From: Chloroflexota bacterium
GTDB taxonomy: Bacteria > Chloroflexota > Dormibacteria > Dormibacterales > Dormibacteraceae
NCBI GenBank assembly: GCA_005880345.1
Contig: VBGE01000092.1
Location: 1 to 7,132, forward strand
DNA length: 7,132 nucleotides
Reading direction: 5' to 3'
The translations under genes were made by a program, and so were the position numbers. A model generated the notes under the pieces. The model saw only the letters and a list, made by a program, of their open reading frames with translations. It ran no database searches and had not been told where the DNA came from. This document shows, in pieces, positions 1 through 6,438 of this stretch. The first letter of the stretch is position 1; every line of letters starts with the position of its first letter.

Positions 1-779
1 CCTCCCCCTCCAGTGAGCCGCGCCGCGATGAGCACCGGGATGATCGTGACCAGGATCACGAACGACACCACGACGTTGACCTCCGGCAGGCGCTGGCCGT
101 TGCGGATCTGGGCGAAGATCCAGATCGGCAGCGTGTTCTGCGCGCCGGCCGTGAACGTCGTGACGATGATCTCGTCGAACGAGAGGGCGAAAGCGAGCAT
201 CGCGCCCGCGATCACCGCGGTGGAGATGAGCGGCAGCGTTATGTCGCGGAACGTGCGGAGACCACTGGCACCCAGGTCCATCGCCGCCTCGATGAGCGAG
301 CCCTGGCTCCGGCGCAGGCGCGCGAGCACGTTGTTGTAGACGACGACGATGCAGAACGTCGTGTGCCCGATGACGATCGTCCAGATCGAAAGCAGGATGC
401 CGCCGTAGTCGAAGAACGCGTGCAGCGCGATGCCCGTGATGATGCCGGGCAGAGCCAGGGGCAGCACGAGCAGGAAGTTGATCGCGTCACGCCCGAAGAA
501 TGTCGCGCGCTGGATGGCGAACGCGGCACAGGAGCCAAGGACCAGGGACACCGCGGTGGTCACGAGCGCGACCTCGACCGACAGGCGTACGGCGGACACG
601 ACCTCGGCGTCGGCGATGGTCGCATTGATCCAGTGCAAGGTGAAGCCGCTGATGGGCCACGACTCGATCTTCGAGGAGTTGAACGCGTACAGGAAGATGA
701 CGACCATCGGGATGAAGAGGAAGAGCAGGACCAGGACGACCCATATGCGCAGGACGTTGGTCATCAGCCGGTCCTGCAT
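1..779 (-). CDS. potC: PotC-type ABC transporter permease (polyamine importer), 3' end outside window
   Basis: Second membrane subunit of a spermidine/putrescine-type ABC importer. It has no stop in the window: 259 codons are visible and the frame is still open at base 3, so only a few C-terminal residues should be missing (E. coli PotC is about 264 aa). The protein starts MQDRLMTNVLRIW and has a first membrane segment at about residues 12-32. Further hydrophobic segments lie near 63-90, 100-122, 130-150, 185-205 and 235-253. The EAA loop that docks on the ATPase is at about 164-184 (EAAMDLGASGLRTFRDI). The ATG at 779-777 directly abuts the potB stop (TAG, 782-780) with no intervening base, and a GAGG at 791-788 sits 8 nt upstream as ribosome binding site. 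It is the last visible gene of the operon. Family assignment is strong; the exact polyamine is not determined by sequence. Confidence 0.93.
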   Translation of the reverse strand, partial: MQDRLMTNVLRIWVVLVLLFLFIPMVVIFLYAFNSSKIESWPISGFTLHWINATIADAEVVSAVRLSVEVALVTTAVSLVLGSCAAFAIQRATFFGRDAINFLLVLPLALPGIITGIALHAFFDYGGILLSIWTIVIGHTTFCIVVVYNNVLARLRRSQGSLIEAAMDLGASGLRTFRDITLPLISTAVIAGAMLAFALSFDEIIVTTFTAGAQNTLPIWIFAQIRNGQRLPEVNVVVSFVILVTIIPVLIAARLTGGG

Positions 780-1691
780 CTAAAGCGCCTCGAAGGCGCC
801 CAGGCGCCGGGCGGCGAGCAGGTAGACGGCCATGATCGCGATGGGAATCAGTGCGAGCGCCGCCGCGAACGGCACGTTGTTGGCGATGCCGATGTTGCTG
901 TAGACGACGTTCCCGATGAAGCTCGTGCCACCGCCGATGAGGACGGGGGTGATGTAGTCGCCGAGCGTAAGCGAGAACGTGAAGATCGAGCCCGCCACGA
1001 CGCCGGGCAGCGCCAGGGGCAGGATGACGTCCCGCAGAGTGCGCCAGCGGCGCGCCCCCAGGTCCGCCGCCGCTTCGATGAGCGAGTCGGGGATGCGCTC
1101 GAGGGCGGCGTACGAAGGGATGATCATGAACGGCAGCCAGATGTAGGAGAAGACGATCCAGACGGCGACATCGGTGTATGCAAGGTTCGCCGCCGGCAGC
1201 CCAAACGCCTGCAGGCTCCAGTTGAGGACGCCGCTGTGGTTGAGGATGAGGATCCAGGAGTACAGGCGCGCGAGATAAGACGCCCACAATGGAAGCAGCA
1301 CCGCAGCGAACAGCACGGTCTGCAGGCGGCGCGACGCGATGCGCGCCATGAAGTAGGCGAAGGGAAACGCGATCAGGGCGTCGGTCGCCGTGACGAGCGC
1401 CGCCATCAAGACTGTGCGGCCGATGATGCGCAGGTACGTCGGCTCGTTGAGGATCGCCATGAAGTTGTCCAGGTTCCACGCCTGGACGAGCTGCGTGGTG
1501 AAGGGGTCTGTCGTCCAGAACGCCGTGATCAGGAGCAGGACCAGCGACGCGAGGTAGATGACGACGAACCACGCGAGCGGCGGAATGAGGAGCACCGTCG
1601 TGCGGAGCCACGGCAGCCGCCAGAACAGGGCACGAAAAGCGACGGCCCCGCCCCCTTTAGGGCGAGGCCGTCGTGCAGCTTCTAAAGCCAA
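780..1691 (-). CDS. potB: PotB-type ABC transporter permease (polyamine importer)
   Basis: First membrane subunit of the polyamine-type ABC importer, 303 aa from the TTG at 1691. Membrane segments are visible at about residues 32-57, 92-115, 125-150, 175-195, 226-250 and 275-295. The EAA docking loop is at about 206-227 (E206-AAADLGARRW), followed by LPLALPG. The TTG start follows the potD stop after one base and has AAGGGA (1701-1696) only 4 nt upstream. The only later in-frame non-CTG start before the first membrane segment is GTG at 1595. The TTG is preferred because residues 19-31 (FRALFWRLPWLRT) look like the usual basic lead-in to the first membrane segment. With that start, codons 7-18 contain a 14-bp hairpin (1640-1673), giving the odd RRPRPKGGG stretch. 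Core identity is firm; the start is less certain. Confidence 0.93.
   Translation of the reverse strand: MALEAARRPRPKGGGAVAFRALFWRLPWLRTTVLLIPPLAWFVVIYLASLVLLLITAFWTTDPFTTQLVQAWNLDNFMAILNEPTYLRIIGRTVLMAALVTATDALIAFPFAYFMARIASRRLQTVLFAAVLLPLWASYLARLYSWILILNHSGVLNWSLQAFGLPAANLAYTDVAVWIVFSYIWLPFMIIPSYAALERIPDSLIEAAADLGARRWRTLRDVILPLALPGVVAGSIFTFSLTLGDYITPVLIGGGTSFIGNVVYSNIGIANNVPFAAALALIPIAIMAVYLLAARRLGAFEAL
1640..1673 (-). terminator. 14-bp stem-loop at the potD-potB junction (attenuator or mRNA-stabilising hairpin)
   Basis: The arms 1640-1653 and 1660-1673 pair over 14 bp around a 6-nt loop (1654-1659). On the minus-strand RNA the single non-Watson-Crick position (1648/1665) is a G-U wobble, but on the plus-strand RNA it would be a C-A mismatch, so the structure favours the operon's own transcript. 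It is followed on the minus strand by CTTTTCG, only a short T run, so full termination is unlikely. Partial termination or protection of the upstream potD mRNA from 3' exonucleases fits better, by analogy with the malE-malF intercistronic hairpins. The structure is seen directly; the function is inferred. Confidence 0.6.
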
Positions 1692-1692
1692 G

Positions 1693-2862
1693 TTATCCCT
1701 TGATCGACGTCCAGGCCGCCTGCCACTGCGGATAGCCGACGCACTTCTCGCTGCCGTCCGGACAGGTGGTGAGCGGGGTCTTCCAGAACTTGATCGTGTC
1801 GAAGTAGGAGCCGGGCGCGTTCGCGTGGAACGCGGCGCAGGACCCGGGCTGCAGCGACTCCATGACCGCGCAGGCCTTCGTGTTGACCGGAGTCTCGCCG
1901 TAGTTCAGCGCCTGCTCCGCCTGGACCTGGGGGGTGCTTATCCACTTCGCCCACATGTAGGCGCAGTTGGGGTGCGGGGCCTTGGTGGCCAGCATCCAGG
2001 TGTCCGCCCAGCCCGTGGCTCCCTCCTGCGGGATCGTGTCGTTGACCGGCGCGTTCGCCGCCTTGAGGTCGGTGGTCATGATCGGCCACGCGGCGCCGAC
2101 GACCACGTCGCCGCTCTTGAACGCGGTTTCCTCATCGCCGACGGCCGACCAGTAAGTCTTGACGAGCGGGCGCTGCTGCTTCAGGAGGTTGACCGTCGCG
2201 TCGAACTGCGCCTGCGTCAGCTCGTAGGGGTCAGTGATGTGCAGGCTCGGATTCTTCTTGCTGAGGTAGAGCGCCGCATCCGCGATCTGGATCGGGTTGT
2301 CGGGGATGGTGACCAGGCCGCTGTACTGCGGGTCGTACAGCACGCTCCAGCTGGTGGGCGGATTGACGAACTTCTTGGTGTTGTAGAGGAGCGTGTTCGG
2401 GCCCCACTGGAGCGACACGCCGTAGTGGACATTGTTGATCGTGTTGAACGGCGGGCTCTTGAAGTACGTCTGAAAGTTCTGCCAGTCCGGGATGAGGCTC
2501 ATGTTCATAGGCTTCAGCGAGCCGTTGTAGATGAGACGCAAATCTGCGTCGCCGGAGGACGAGACCATGTCCCACTGGCCGCCGCCGCCGTTGGCCATCA
2601 GCGTGACCATCTCGTCCGACGAGCCGGCGTCCTTGTACGTGATCTTGCAGCCTGTCTGCTGCTCGAAGGGCGCCTGCCACAATGACTGCACGTAGCCGCC
2701 CCAGTCGATGAGGTTGAGCGCACCCTCACCGGCGCCGATCGAAGACTGCGGTGTCATGCCCTGGTTGGGTGGCGGCTTGGTGGAGACGCCCGGGCTGGGA
2801 CTGCTCGATCCGCAGGCCGCAACGAGCAGCAGCGCCACCGTGGCGAAAGCACGAACCTTCAT
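1693..2862 (-). CDS. potD: PotD/PotF-type polyamine-binding lipoprotein of ABC importer
   Basis: Extracytoplasmic substrate-binding protein that captures the polyamine and delivers it to the permeases, 389 aa. A lipoprotein signal is clear: basic MKVR, a hydrophobic run, and lipobox V14-A15-A16-C17 with lipidated Cys17. A Ser/Pro-rich tether covers about residues 18-45. The mature domain opens with LIDWGGYVQSLW (about 51-62), and the PotD-like hinge and pocket region includes GATGWADTWM (281-290), whose Asp287 is a candidate for the acidic residue that holds the amine. Six cysteines occur in the mature part (72, 300, 331, 342, 367, 374). The ATG at 2862-2860 has two Shine-Dalgarno candidates, GGGGAGG (2879-2873) inside the end of potA and AGGA (2871-2868), the strongest such signal in the operon. 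The gene is followed by a hairpin. The family is sure; specificity for putrescine rather than spermidine is inferred from neighbours. Confidence 0.93.
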   Translation of the reverse strand: MKVRAFATVALLLVAACGSSSPSPGVSTKPPPNQGMTPQSSIGAGEGALNLIDWGGYVQSLWQAPFEQQTGCKITYKDAGSSDEMVTLMANGGGGQWDMVSSSGDADLRLIYNGSLKPMNMSLIPDWQNFQTYFKSPPFNTINNVHYGVSLQWGPNTLLYNTKKFVNPPTSWSVLYDPQYSGLVTIPDNPIQIADAALYLSKKNPSLHITDPYELTQAQFDATVNLLKQQRPLVKTYWSAVGDEETAFKSGDVVVGAAWPIMTTDLKAANAPVNDTIPQEGATGWADTWMLATKAPHPNCAYMWAKWISTPQVQAEQALNYGETPVNTKACAVMESLQPGSCAAFHANAPGSYFDTIKFWKTPLTTCPDGSEKCVGYPQWQAAWTSIKG

Positions 2863-2867
2863 GAACT

Positions 2868-2879
2868 TCCTACCTCCCC
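2868..2879 (-). promoter_or_regulatory. Double ribosome binding site of potD
   Basis: GGGGAGG (2879-2873) and AGGA (2871-2868) precede the potD ATG by 10 and 5 nt. Both overlap the last codons and stop of potA. This is the strongest translation signal in the operon and fits the need for excess binding protein. Confidence 0.65.
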
Positions 2880-3726
2880 TTGTCGAGCACGAATGTGTGC
2901 TCCGCTGTCCAGGCCAGCCTTACTGGCCGGCCTTCAAACCTCTTGGCGTCGCCGAGGGCGTCCATATTCTGCCTTACCGCCACGAGTTGCTCTCCTCGAT
3001 CTAGATGGACGAGGTAGCGGGTGGTCATGCCGACGTAGATCACCTCTTCCACGGTCCCTGGCTCAACTGTCGCGCCGGGCTCGGCCGCCTCGCCCTCCGC
3101 GAGCATGCGGATCTTCTCCGGCCGGATCACGAAGCGCACCCCGTCTCGCACCAGCACGTTGGAGATGCCGATGAAGCCGGCTACGAACTCCGTCGCCGGC
3201 CTTTCGTAGACCTCGACCGGAGAGCCGATCTGCTCGATCTGGCCGGCCGCCATCACGGCCAGGCGGTCGCTCATGGTGAGCGCCTCCTCCTGGTCGTGGG
3301 TCACGTACACGAACGTGATGCCGACCTCCTGCTGCGGCGGTGGCCGAGGCCGGTCAGGCGCACCATCTCGAGAGCACGCTGGACGCGATTCTCGCGCTCG
3401 CCCTTCGCCGTGCCCTTCACGCGCAGCCCGTAGCCGATGTTCTCGGCCACCGACATGTGCGGAAAGAGCGCGTAGTCCTGGAACACGGTGTTGGTGTTGC
3501 GCAGGTAGGGCGGCAGAGATGAGATGTCGTGGCCGCCGAGCTCGATGCTGCCGGCGTCCGGCCGCTCGAAACCGGCGATCAGGCGCAGGAGCGTCGTCTT
3601 GCCGGAGCCGGACGGGCCGAGCAGGGTGAAGAACTCGCCCTCCGCGACCTCGAGGTCGATGCCCGCGACCGCGACGACCTGTCCGTAGCTCTTACGGATT
3701 CCTTTCAGCTTCAGCGCCGCGGCCAA
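2870..3726 (-). pseudogene. potA: PotA-type ABC transporter ATPase, internally deleted and frameshifted
   Basis: ATPase subunit of the polyamine importer, broken as it stands. The N-terminal piece (3726 to about 3334, stop at 3301) carries Walker A GPSGSGKT (residues 37-44, Lys43) and the Q-loop [10 protein letters not shown] (81-90), and loses homology after GLGHRR (131). The C-terminal piece (from about 3334 to 2870, another frame) resumes at [19 protein letters not shown], giving the H-loop histidine and the C-terminal TOBE regulatory domain. About 50 family residues are missing between them, including the LSGGQ signature, Walker B and D-loop, so neither piece could hydrolyse ATP alone. 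The start is TTG at 3726, one base after the patD stop, with no clear ribosome binding site. It sits between patD and potD. It could be a real pseudogene or an assembly fault. Confidence 0.88.
3329..3337 (-). other. potA: Deletion junction inside potA
   Basis: Homology to PotA changes frame here. The upstream frame reads GLGHRR and then unrelated [10 protein letters not shown] before a TGA at 3303-3301. The downstream frame reads [14 protein letters not shown]. Because about 50 conserved residues are absent as well, this is a deletion with frame change (near 150 bp, not a multiple of three) and not a single-base slip. Confidence 0.85.
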
Positions 3727-3727
3727 A

Positions 3728-5173
3728 TCAGTCCAGGGACGCCATCACGTGCTTGAGCTGCGTGTACTCCTCGAGCGAGTAAACCGACATGTCCTTGCCG
3801 TAGCCGCTCTGCTTGTAGCCGCCGTGAGGCATCTCGTTGACGAGCGGGATGTGAGTGTTGATCCACACCGTGCCGAACTGAAGCTTGCGGGCCATGCGCA
3901 GCGCGCGGCCGACGTCGCGCGTCCACACCGATGCGGCGAGGCCGTAATCGACTCCGTTGGCCCATGCCAGCGCCTGCTCCTCGTCGCTGAAGCGCTGCAC
4001 CGTGACCACCGGGCCGAATACTTCCTTCGTCACGATCTCGGCGTCTGGGCCGTTCGGGACGACCACGGTCGGCTCGTACCACGAGCCGGGCTTCTTGATG
4101 CGCGTCCCTCCGGTAAGCACCTCGGCGCCGGCCTTCCTGGCGCGGTCGACGAAGCCGGAGACGCGCGTCAGCTGCTCCTCCGAAACCAGCGGACCCATCT
4201 CGGTGTCGTCGGCCAGCGGGTCGCCGACCTTCAAGCTCTTGACCGAGGACACGAGGTCGGCGAGCAGCTTCTCCTGGATGTGCGGTCCCGCCAGGACGCG
4301 CGTCGCTGCGGTGCAGTCCTGGCCGGCGTTGAAGTAGCCGCCGATCCTGATCCACTCCACCGCCTTGCTGAGGTCGGCGTCGTCGAAGACGATGACCGGC
4401 GCCTTGCCGCCAAGCTCGAGGTGCACACGCTTGAGCGACGAGGCCGCCGCGCGAGCGACCTCCTTGCCGGTCGCCACGTCGCCGGTGAGCGAGACCATCG
4501 AGACGCCGGGATGACGCACGAGACCGGCGCCGACCGGTTCGCCGTCACCGGTGATGACGTTGAAAACGCCGGCGGGAAGGATGTCGGCCGCAAGCTCGGC
4601 CAGCCTGAGCGCCGTGAGCGGCGTCCATTCGGAGGGCTTCAGCACCACGGTGTTGCCGGCGGCCAGCGCCGGCGCAATCTTCCACGCGGCCATCATCAGC
4701 GGGTAGTTCCACGGCGCGATCGAGCCGACCACGCCGAGTGGCTCGCGTCGCAGCATGCTCGTGTAGCCCTGCATGTACTCGCCGACGGCCCGGCCTTCCA
4801 GCGTGCGCGCGGCGCCGGCGAAGAAGCGAAAGCAGTCGGCGATGGGCGGGATCTCCTCCGACCTGGTCGGTGCGAGCGGCTTGCCGACGTTCTCCGACTC
4901 GAGCTTGGCGAGCTCGTCGCCGTGCGCCTCGACCGCCTCGGCCAGCTTGAGCAGGCGCTCGCTGCGGTCGCGCGGCGTGGTGTCCGACCAACCTCCATCG
5001 AAAGCCTTGCGGGCGGCGGCCACGGCACGGTTGACGTCCTCTTCGCTGCCCTTTGGCACGTGCGCGATGACCTTGCCGGTGGCGGGGTTGACGATCTCCT
5101 GATCGCCGCCTCCCGTGCCGGGCGTCCACCTCCCGTCGATGAACATCTCGTGACGTCGCAGCGTCGTGCTCAT
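3728..5173 (-). CDS. patD: Gamma-aminobutyraldehyde dehydrogenase (PatD-like aldehyde dehydrogenase)
   Basis: NAD-dependent oxidation of 4-aminobutyraldehyde to GABA, the second step of putrescine breakdown, in the cytoplasm. The protein is 481 aa, full length for the family. Visible motifs are PWNYP with Asn156 (oxyanion), KPSE (about 179-182, cofactor binding), LELGGKAP with general base Glu253, and NAGQDCTAA with nucleophile Cys287. The C-terminal [30 protein letters not shown] stretch and DCTAA closely resemble E. coli PatD (YdcW). Where many family members have Ser in the TGS motif, this one has TGDVATG (Asp232). ATG at 5173-5171 is chosen because AGGAGAA (5186-5180) lies just upstream, overlapping the gabT stop, and FIDGRW begins at the usual distance. 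The same frame stays open much further upstream, but that stretch has no homology. A betaine-aldehyde role is the main alternative. Confidence 0.93.
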   Translation of the reverse strand: MSTTLRRHEMFIDGRWTPGTGGGDQEIVNPATGKVIAHVPKGSEEDVNRAVAAARKAFDGGWSDTTPRDRSERLLKLAEAVEAHGDELAKLESENVGKPLAPTRSEEIPPIADCFRFFAGAARTLEGRAVGEYMQGYTSMLRREPLGVVGSIAPWNYPLMMAAWKIAPALAAGNTVVLKPSEWTPLTALRLAELAADILPAGVFNVITGDGEPVGAGLVRHPGVSMVSLTGDVATGKEVARAAASSLKRVHLELGGKAPVIVFDDADLSKAVEWIRIGGYFNAGQDCTAATRVLAGPHIQEKLLADLVSSVKSLKVGDPLADDTEMGPLVSEEQLTRVSGFVDRARKAGAEVLTGGTRIKKPGSWYEPTVVVPNGPDAEIVTKEVFGPVVTVQRFSDEEQALAWANGVDYGLAASVWTRDVGRALRMARKLQFGTVWINTHIPLVNEMPHGGYKQSGYGKDMSVYSLEEYTQLKHVMASLD

Positions 5174-5179
5174 GGCTTC

Positions 5180-5186
5180 TTCTCCT
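5180..5186 (-). promoter_or_regulatory. Ribosome binding site of patD, overlapping the gabT stop
   Basis: AGGAGAA on the minus strand, with GGAG at 5185-5182, lies 8 nt before the patD ATG and shares bases with the gabT TAG stop (5187-5185). It fixes the patD start and implies coupled translation with gabT. Confidence 0.7.
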
Positions 5187-6358
5187 ACGGGTTCAAAGAC
5201 GCGCCGAGAATATCCAGCCCTTCCTCGAGGTGCTCGTCGGAGATCGTCAGCGGCATCAGCGTGCGAATCACGTTGTGGTGCACGCCGCAGCGCAGGATGA
5301 TCAACCCCTTCTCGCGCGCGGTGGCCAGCATGTTGGCCGTTTCCTTGTCGGCCGGCTCCTTTGTCTTGCGGTCGCGCACGAGCTCCATGCCGGCCATCGC
5401 GCCGACCGCGCGCACGTCGCCGATGATCTCGTGATCCCGGGCCCAGCTCTGCATCCGCTCCTCGACCACCGAACCGATGCGGGCGGCGCGCTCGGGCAGC
5501 TTCTCGTCGCGCATGATGTCCATCACCGCCAGCCCGGCGGCGCAGGCGACTGGGTTGCCGCCATACGTGCCACCGAGGCCGCCCGGACCGGGCGCGTCCA
5601 TGATGTCCGCTTTGCCGACGACGGCGGAGAGCGGAAAGCCGGCGGCGAGGCTCTTGGCCACGGTCATCAGGTCGGGCTGCACGCCTGAGAGCTCGATGGC
5701 GAAGAACTTGCCCGTGCGCCCGAAGCCGGTCTGGATTTCGTCGGCGATGAAAAGGATGCCGTGCCGGTCGCACAGCTCGCGAAGCCGGCGCATGAAGTCG
5801 AGCGGCGCGGGCACGAAGCCGCCCTCGCCGAGGACGGGTTCGATGACGATGGCCGCGACGCGCTTAGGGCCGACCTCGGACTCGAGCAGGGACGCTGCCG
5901 GTGAGGGTGAGTGCGAGAAGCGTGCGGCCGTGGAAGCCGCCGCGAAAGCTGATGACCGCCTGCCGGCCCGTGGCCGCGCGCGCGATCTTGACTGCGTTCT
6001 CGATCGCCTCCGCGCCGGTCGAGAAGAAGATCGCCTTTTTCGGGCCGTCGATCGGCGTCACCTCGCACAGGCGCTCGGCCAGGCGGAGGTAGCTCTCGTA
6101 ATGGACGACCTGGAAAGAGGTGTGCGTCGCGCGGTCGAGCTGCTCGTGCACGGCCTTCATCACGCGCGGGTGGGCGTGACCGACGTTCATCACGCCGATG
6201 CCGCCGGCAAAGTCGATGTACCGCTTGCCGCTGACGTCCCACAGCTCGGCGCCCTTGGCCCTGTCGACTGCGACGGGGTGTGCGCTGGTGATGCCGCGCG
6301 GCACGTATTTCGCCCGCAGCTCGCTGAGCTCGGCTTCGGTCGTGCGCGTGGCGCTCAC
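5185..6358 (-). pseudogene. gabT: 4-aminobutyrate (GABA) aminotransferase, internally deleted and frameshifted
   Basis: PLP enzyme converting GABA and 2-oxoglutarate to succinate semialdehyde and glutamate, broken here. The N-terminal piece (GTG 6358 to about 5894; stop TAA at 5866-5864) holds FFSTGAEAIENAVKIAR (PLP-phosphate binding region, about 111-127) and FRGGFHGRTLLALTLTGS (138-155). The other frame picks up at [25 protein letters not shown] (about 5889) and runs to the TAG at 5187-5185. It includes [19 protein letters not shown] (PLP-ring Asp), [15 protein letters not shown] with the Schiff-base lysine at 5655-5653, and [12 protein letters not shown]. Pieces of 155 and 234 aa plus about 45 missing residues would equal a normal GabT (about 430 aa). 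The end ([22 protein letters not shown]) matches GabT better than putrescine aminotransferase. It is first in the operon, 11 nt before patD. Confidence 0.88.
5887..5896 (-). other. gabT: Deletion junction inside gabT
   Basis: After TLTGS (codon 155, 5896-5894) the first frame reads VPARVRGRP then stops. The other frame gives [18 protein letters not shown] from 5889. The family normally has roughly 40-50 residues here, so a segment near 130-150 bp is missing and the frame changes. Confidence 0.83.
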
Positions 6359-6364
6359 GCGGCC

Positions 6365-6370
6365 ATATTA
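6365..6370 (-). promoter_or_regulatory. Candidate -10 element for the gabT-pot operon
   Basis: TAATAT on the minus strand (6370-6365) is an AT-rich island in GC-rich DNA, ending 6 nt before the gabT GTG (6358-6356). That spacing would place the transcript start at or next to the start codon (leaderless). No Shine-Dalgarno and no good -35 are visible. An ATG inside it (ATGGCCGCGTGA) is out of frame and stops at once. Confidence 0.45.
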
Positions 6371-6395
6371 GGGGCCCACACGAACTCGAGGCGAA

Positions 6396-6413
6396 GCGCC
6401 CGGATTCGCGGGC
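6396..6413. promoter_or_regulatory. Small inverted repeat between the divergent promoters (possible operator)
   Basis: GCCCG (6398-6402) and CGGGC (6409-6413) pair around 6 nt. An overlapping pair, GCGAA (6391-6395) with TTCGC (6405-6409), shares the site. It lies between the two -10 candidates, where a repressor could control both directions. Five-base arms in GC-rich DNA arise easily by chance, so support is weak. Confidence 0.25.
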
Positions 6414-6423
6414 AAAAAGCAGA

Positions 6424-6429
6424 TACGAT
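6424..6429 (+). promoter_or_regulatory. Candidate -10 element for the kinase gene
   Basis: TACGAT lies 9 nt before the GTG start at 6439. The expected transcript start would fall within a few bases of the start codon, consistent with a leaderless message. No convincing -35 or Shine-Dalgarno was seen. Confidence 0.4.
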
Positions 6430-6438
6430 CCGGGACTT

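Noticed and set aside
1..11. CCTCCCCCTCC at the left edge as another copy of the kinase palindromic element
   Set aside because: Only one arm resembles the element, the matching arm is not present, and the bases read as normal potC C-terminal codons (TGGG). Too little sequence remains to judge.
363..1685. Long plus-strand reading frame (440 codons) opposite potB/potC
   Set aside because: Its product is a low-complexity Arg/Asp/Glu-rich string with no motif. It is the antisense shadow of GC-rich permease codons, and the minus-strand frames have clear PotB/PotC motifs.
1558..2685. Plus-strand frame of 375 codons opposite potD
   Set aside because: Arg/Val/Leu-rich antisense shadow with no recognisable domain. 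The minus-strand lipoprotein is unambiguous.
3329..3337. Programmed ribosomal frameshift joining the two potA halves
   Set aside because: No slippery heptamer is evident, and about 50 essential residues are missing, so a frame change alone would not restore the protein. The same reasoning applies to gabT at 5887-5896.
3749..5434. Plus-strand frame of 561 codons opposite patD
   Set aside because: Biased His/Arg/Gly composition typical of the reverse complement of a GC-rich gene. PatD on the minus strand is intact with catalytic residues.
5174..5773. Possible 200-codon N-terminal extension of patD
   Set aside because: The frame is open upstream but overlaps gabT coding sequence out of frame and has no aldehyde dehydrogenase homology. 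The ATG at 5173 has a good ribosome binding site and gives a standard length.
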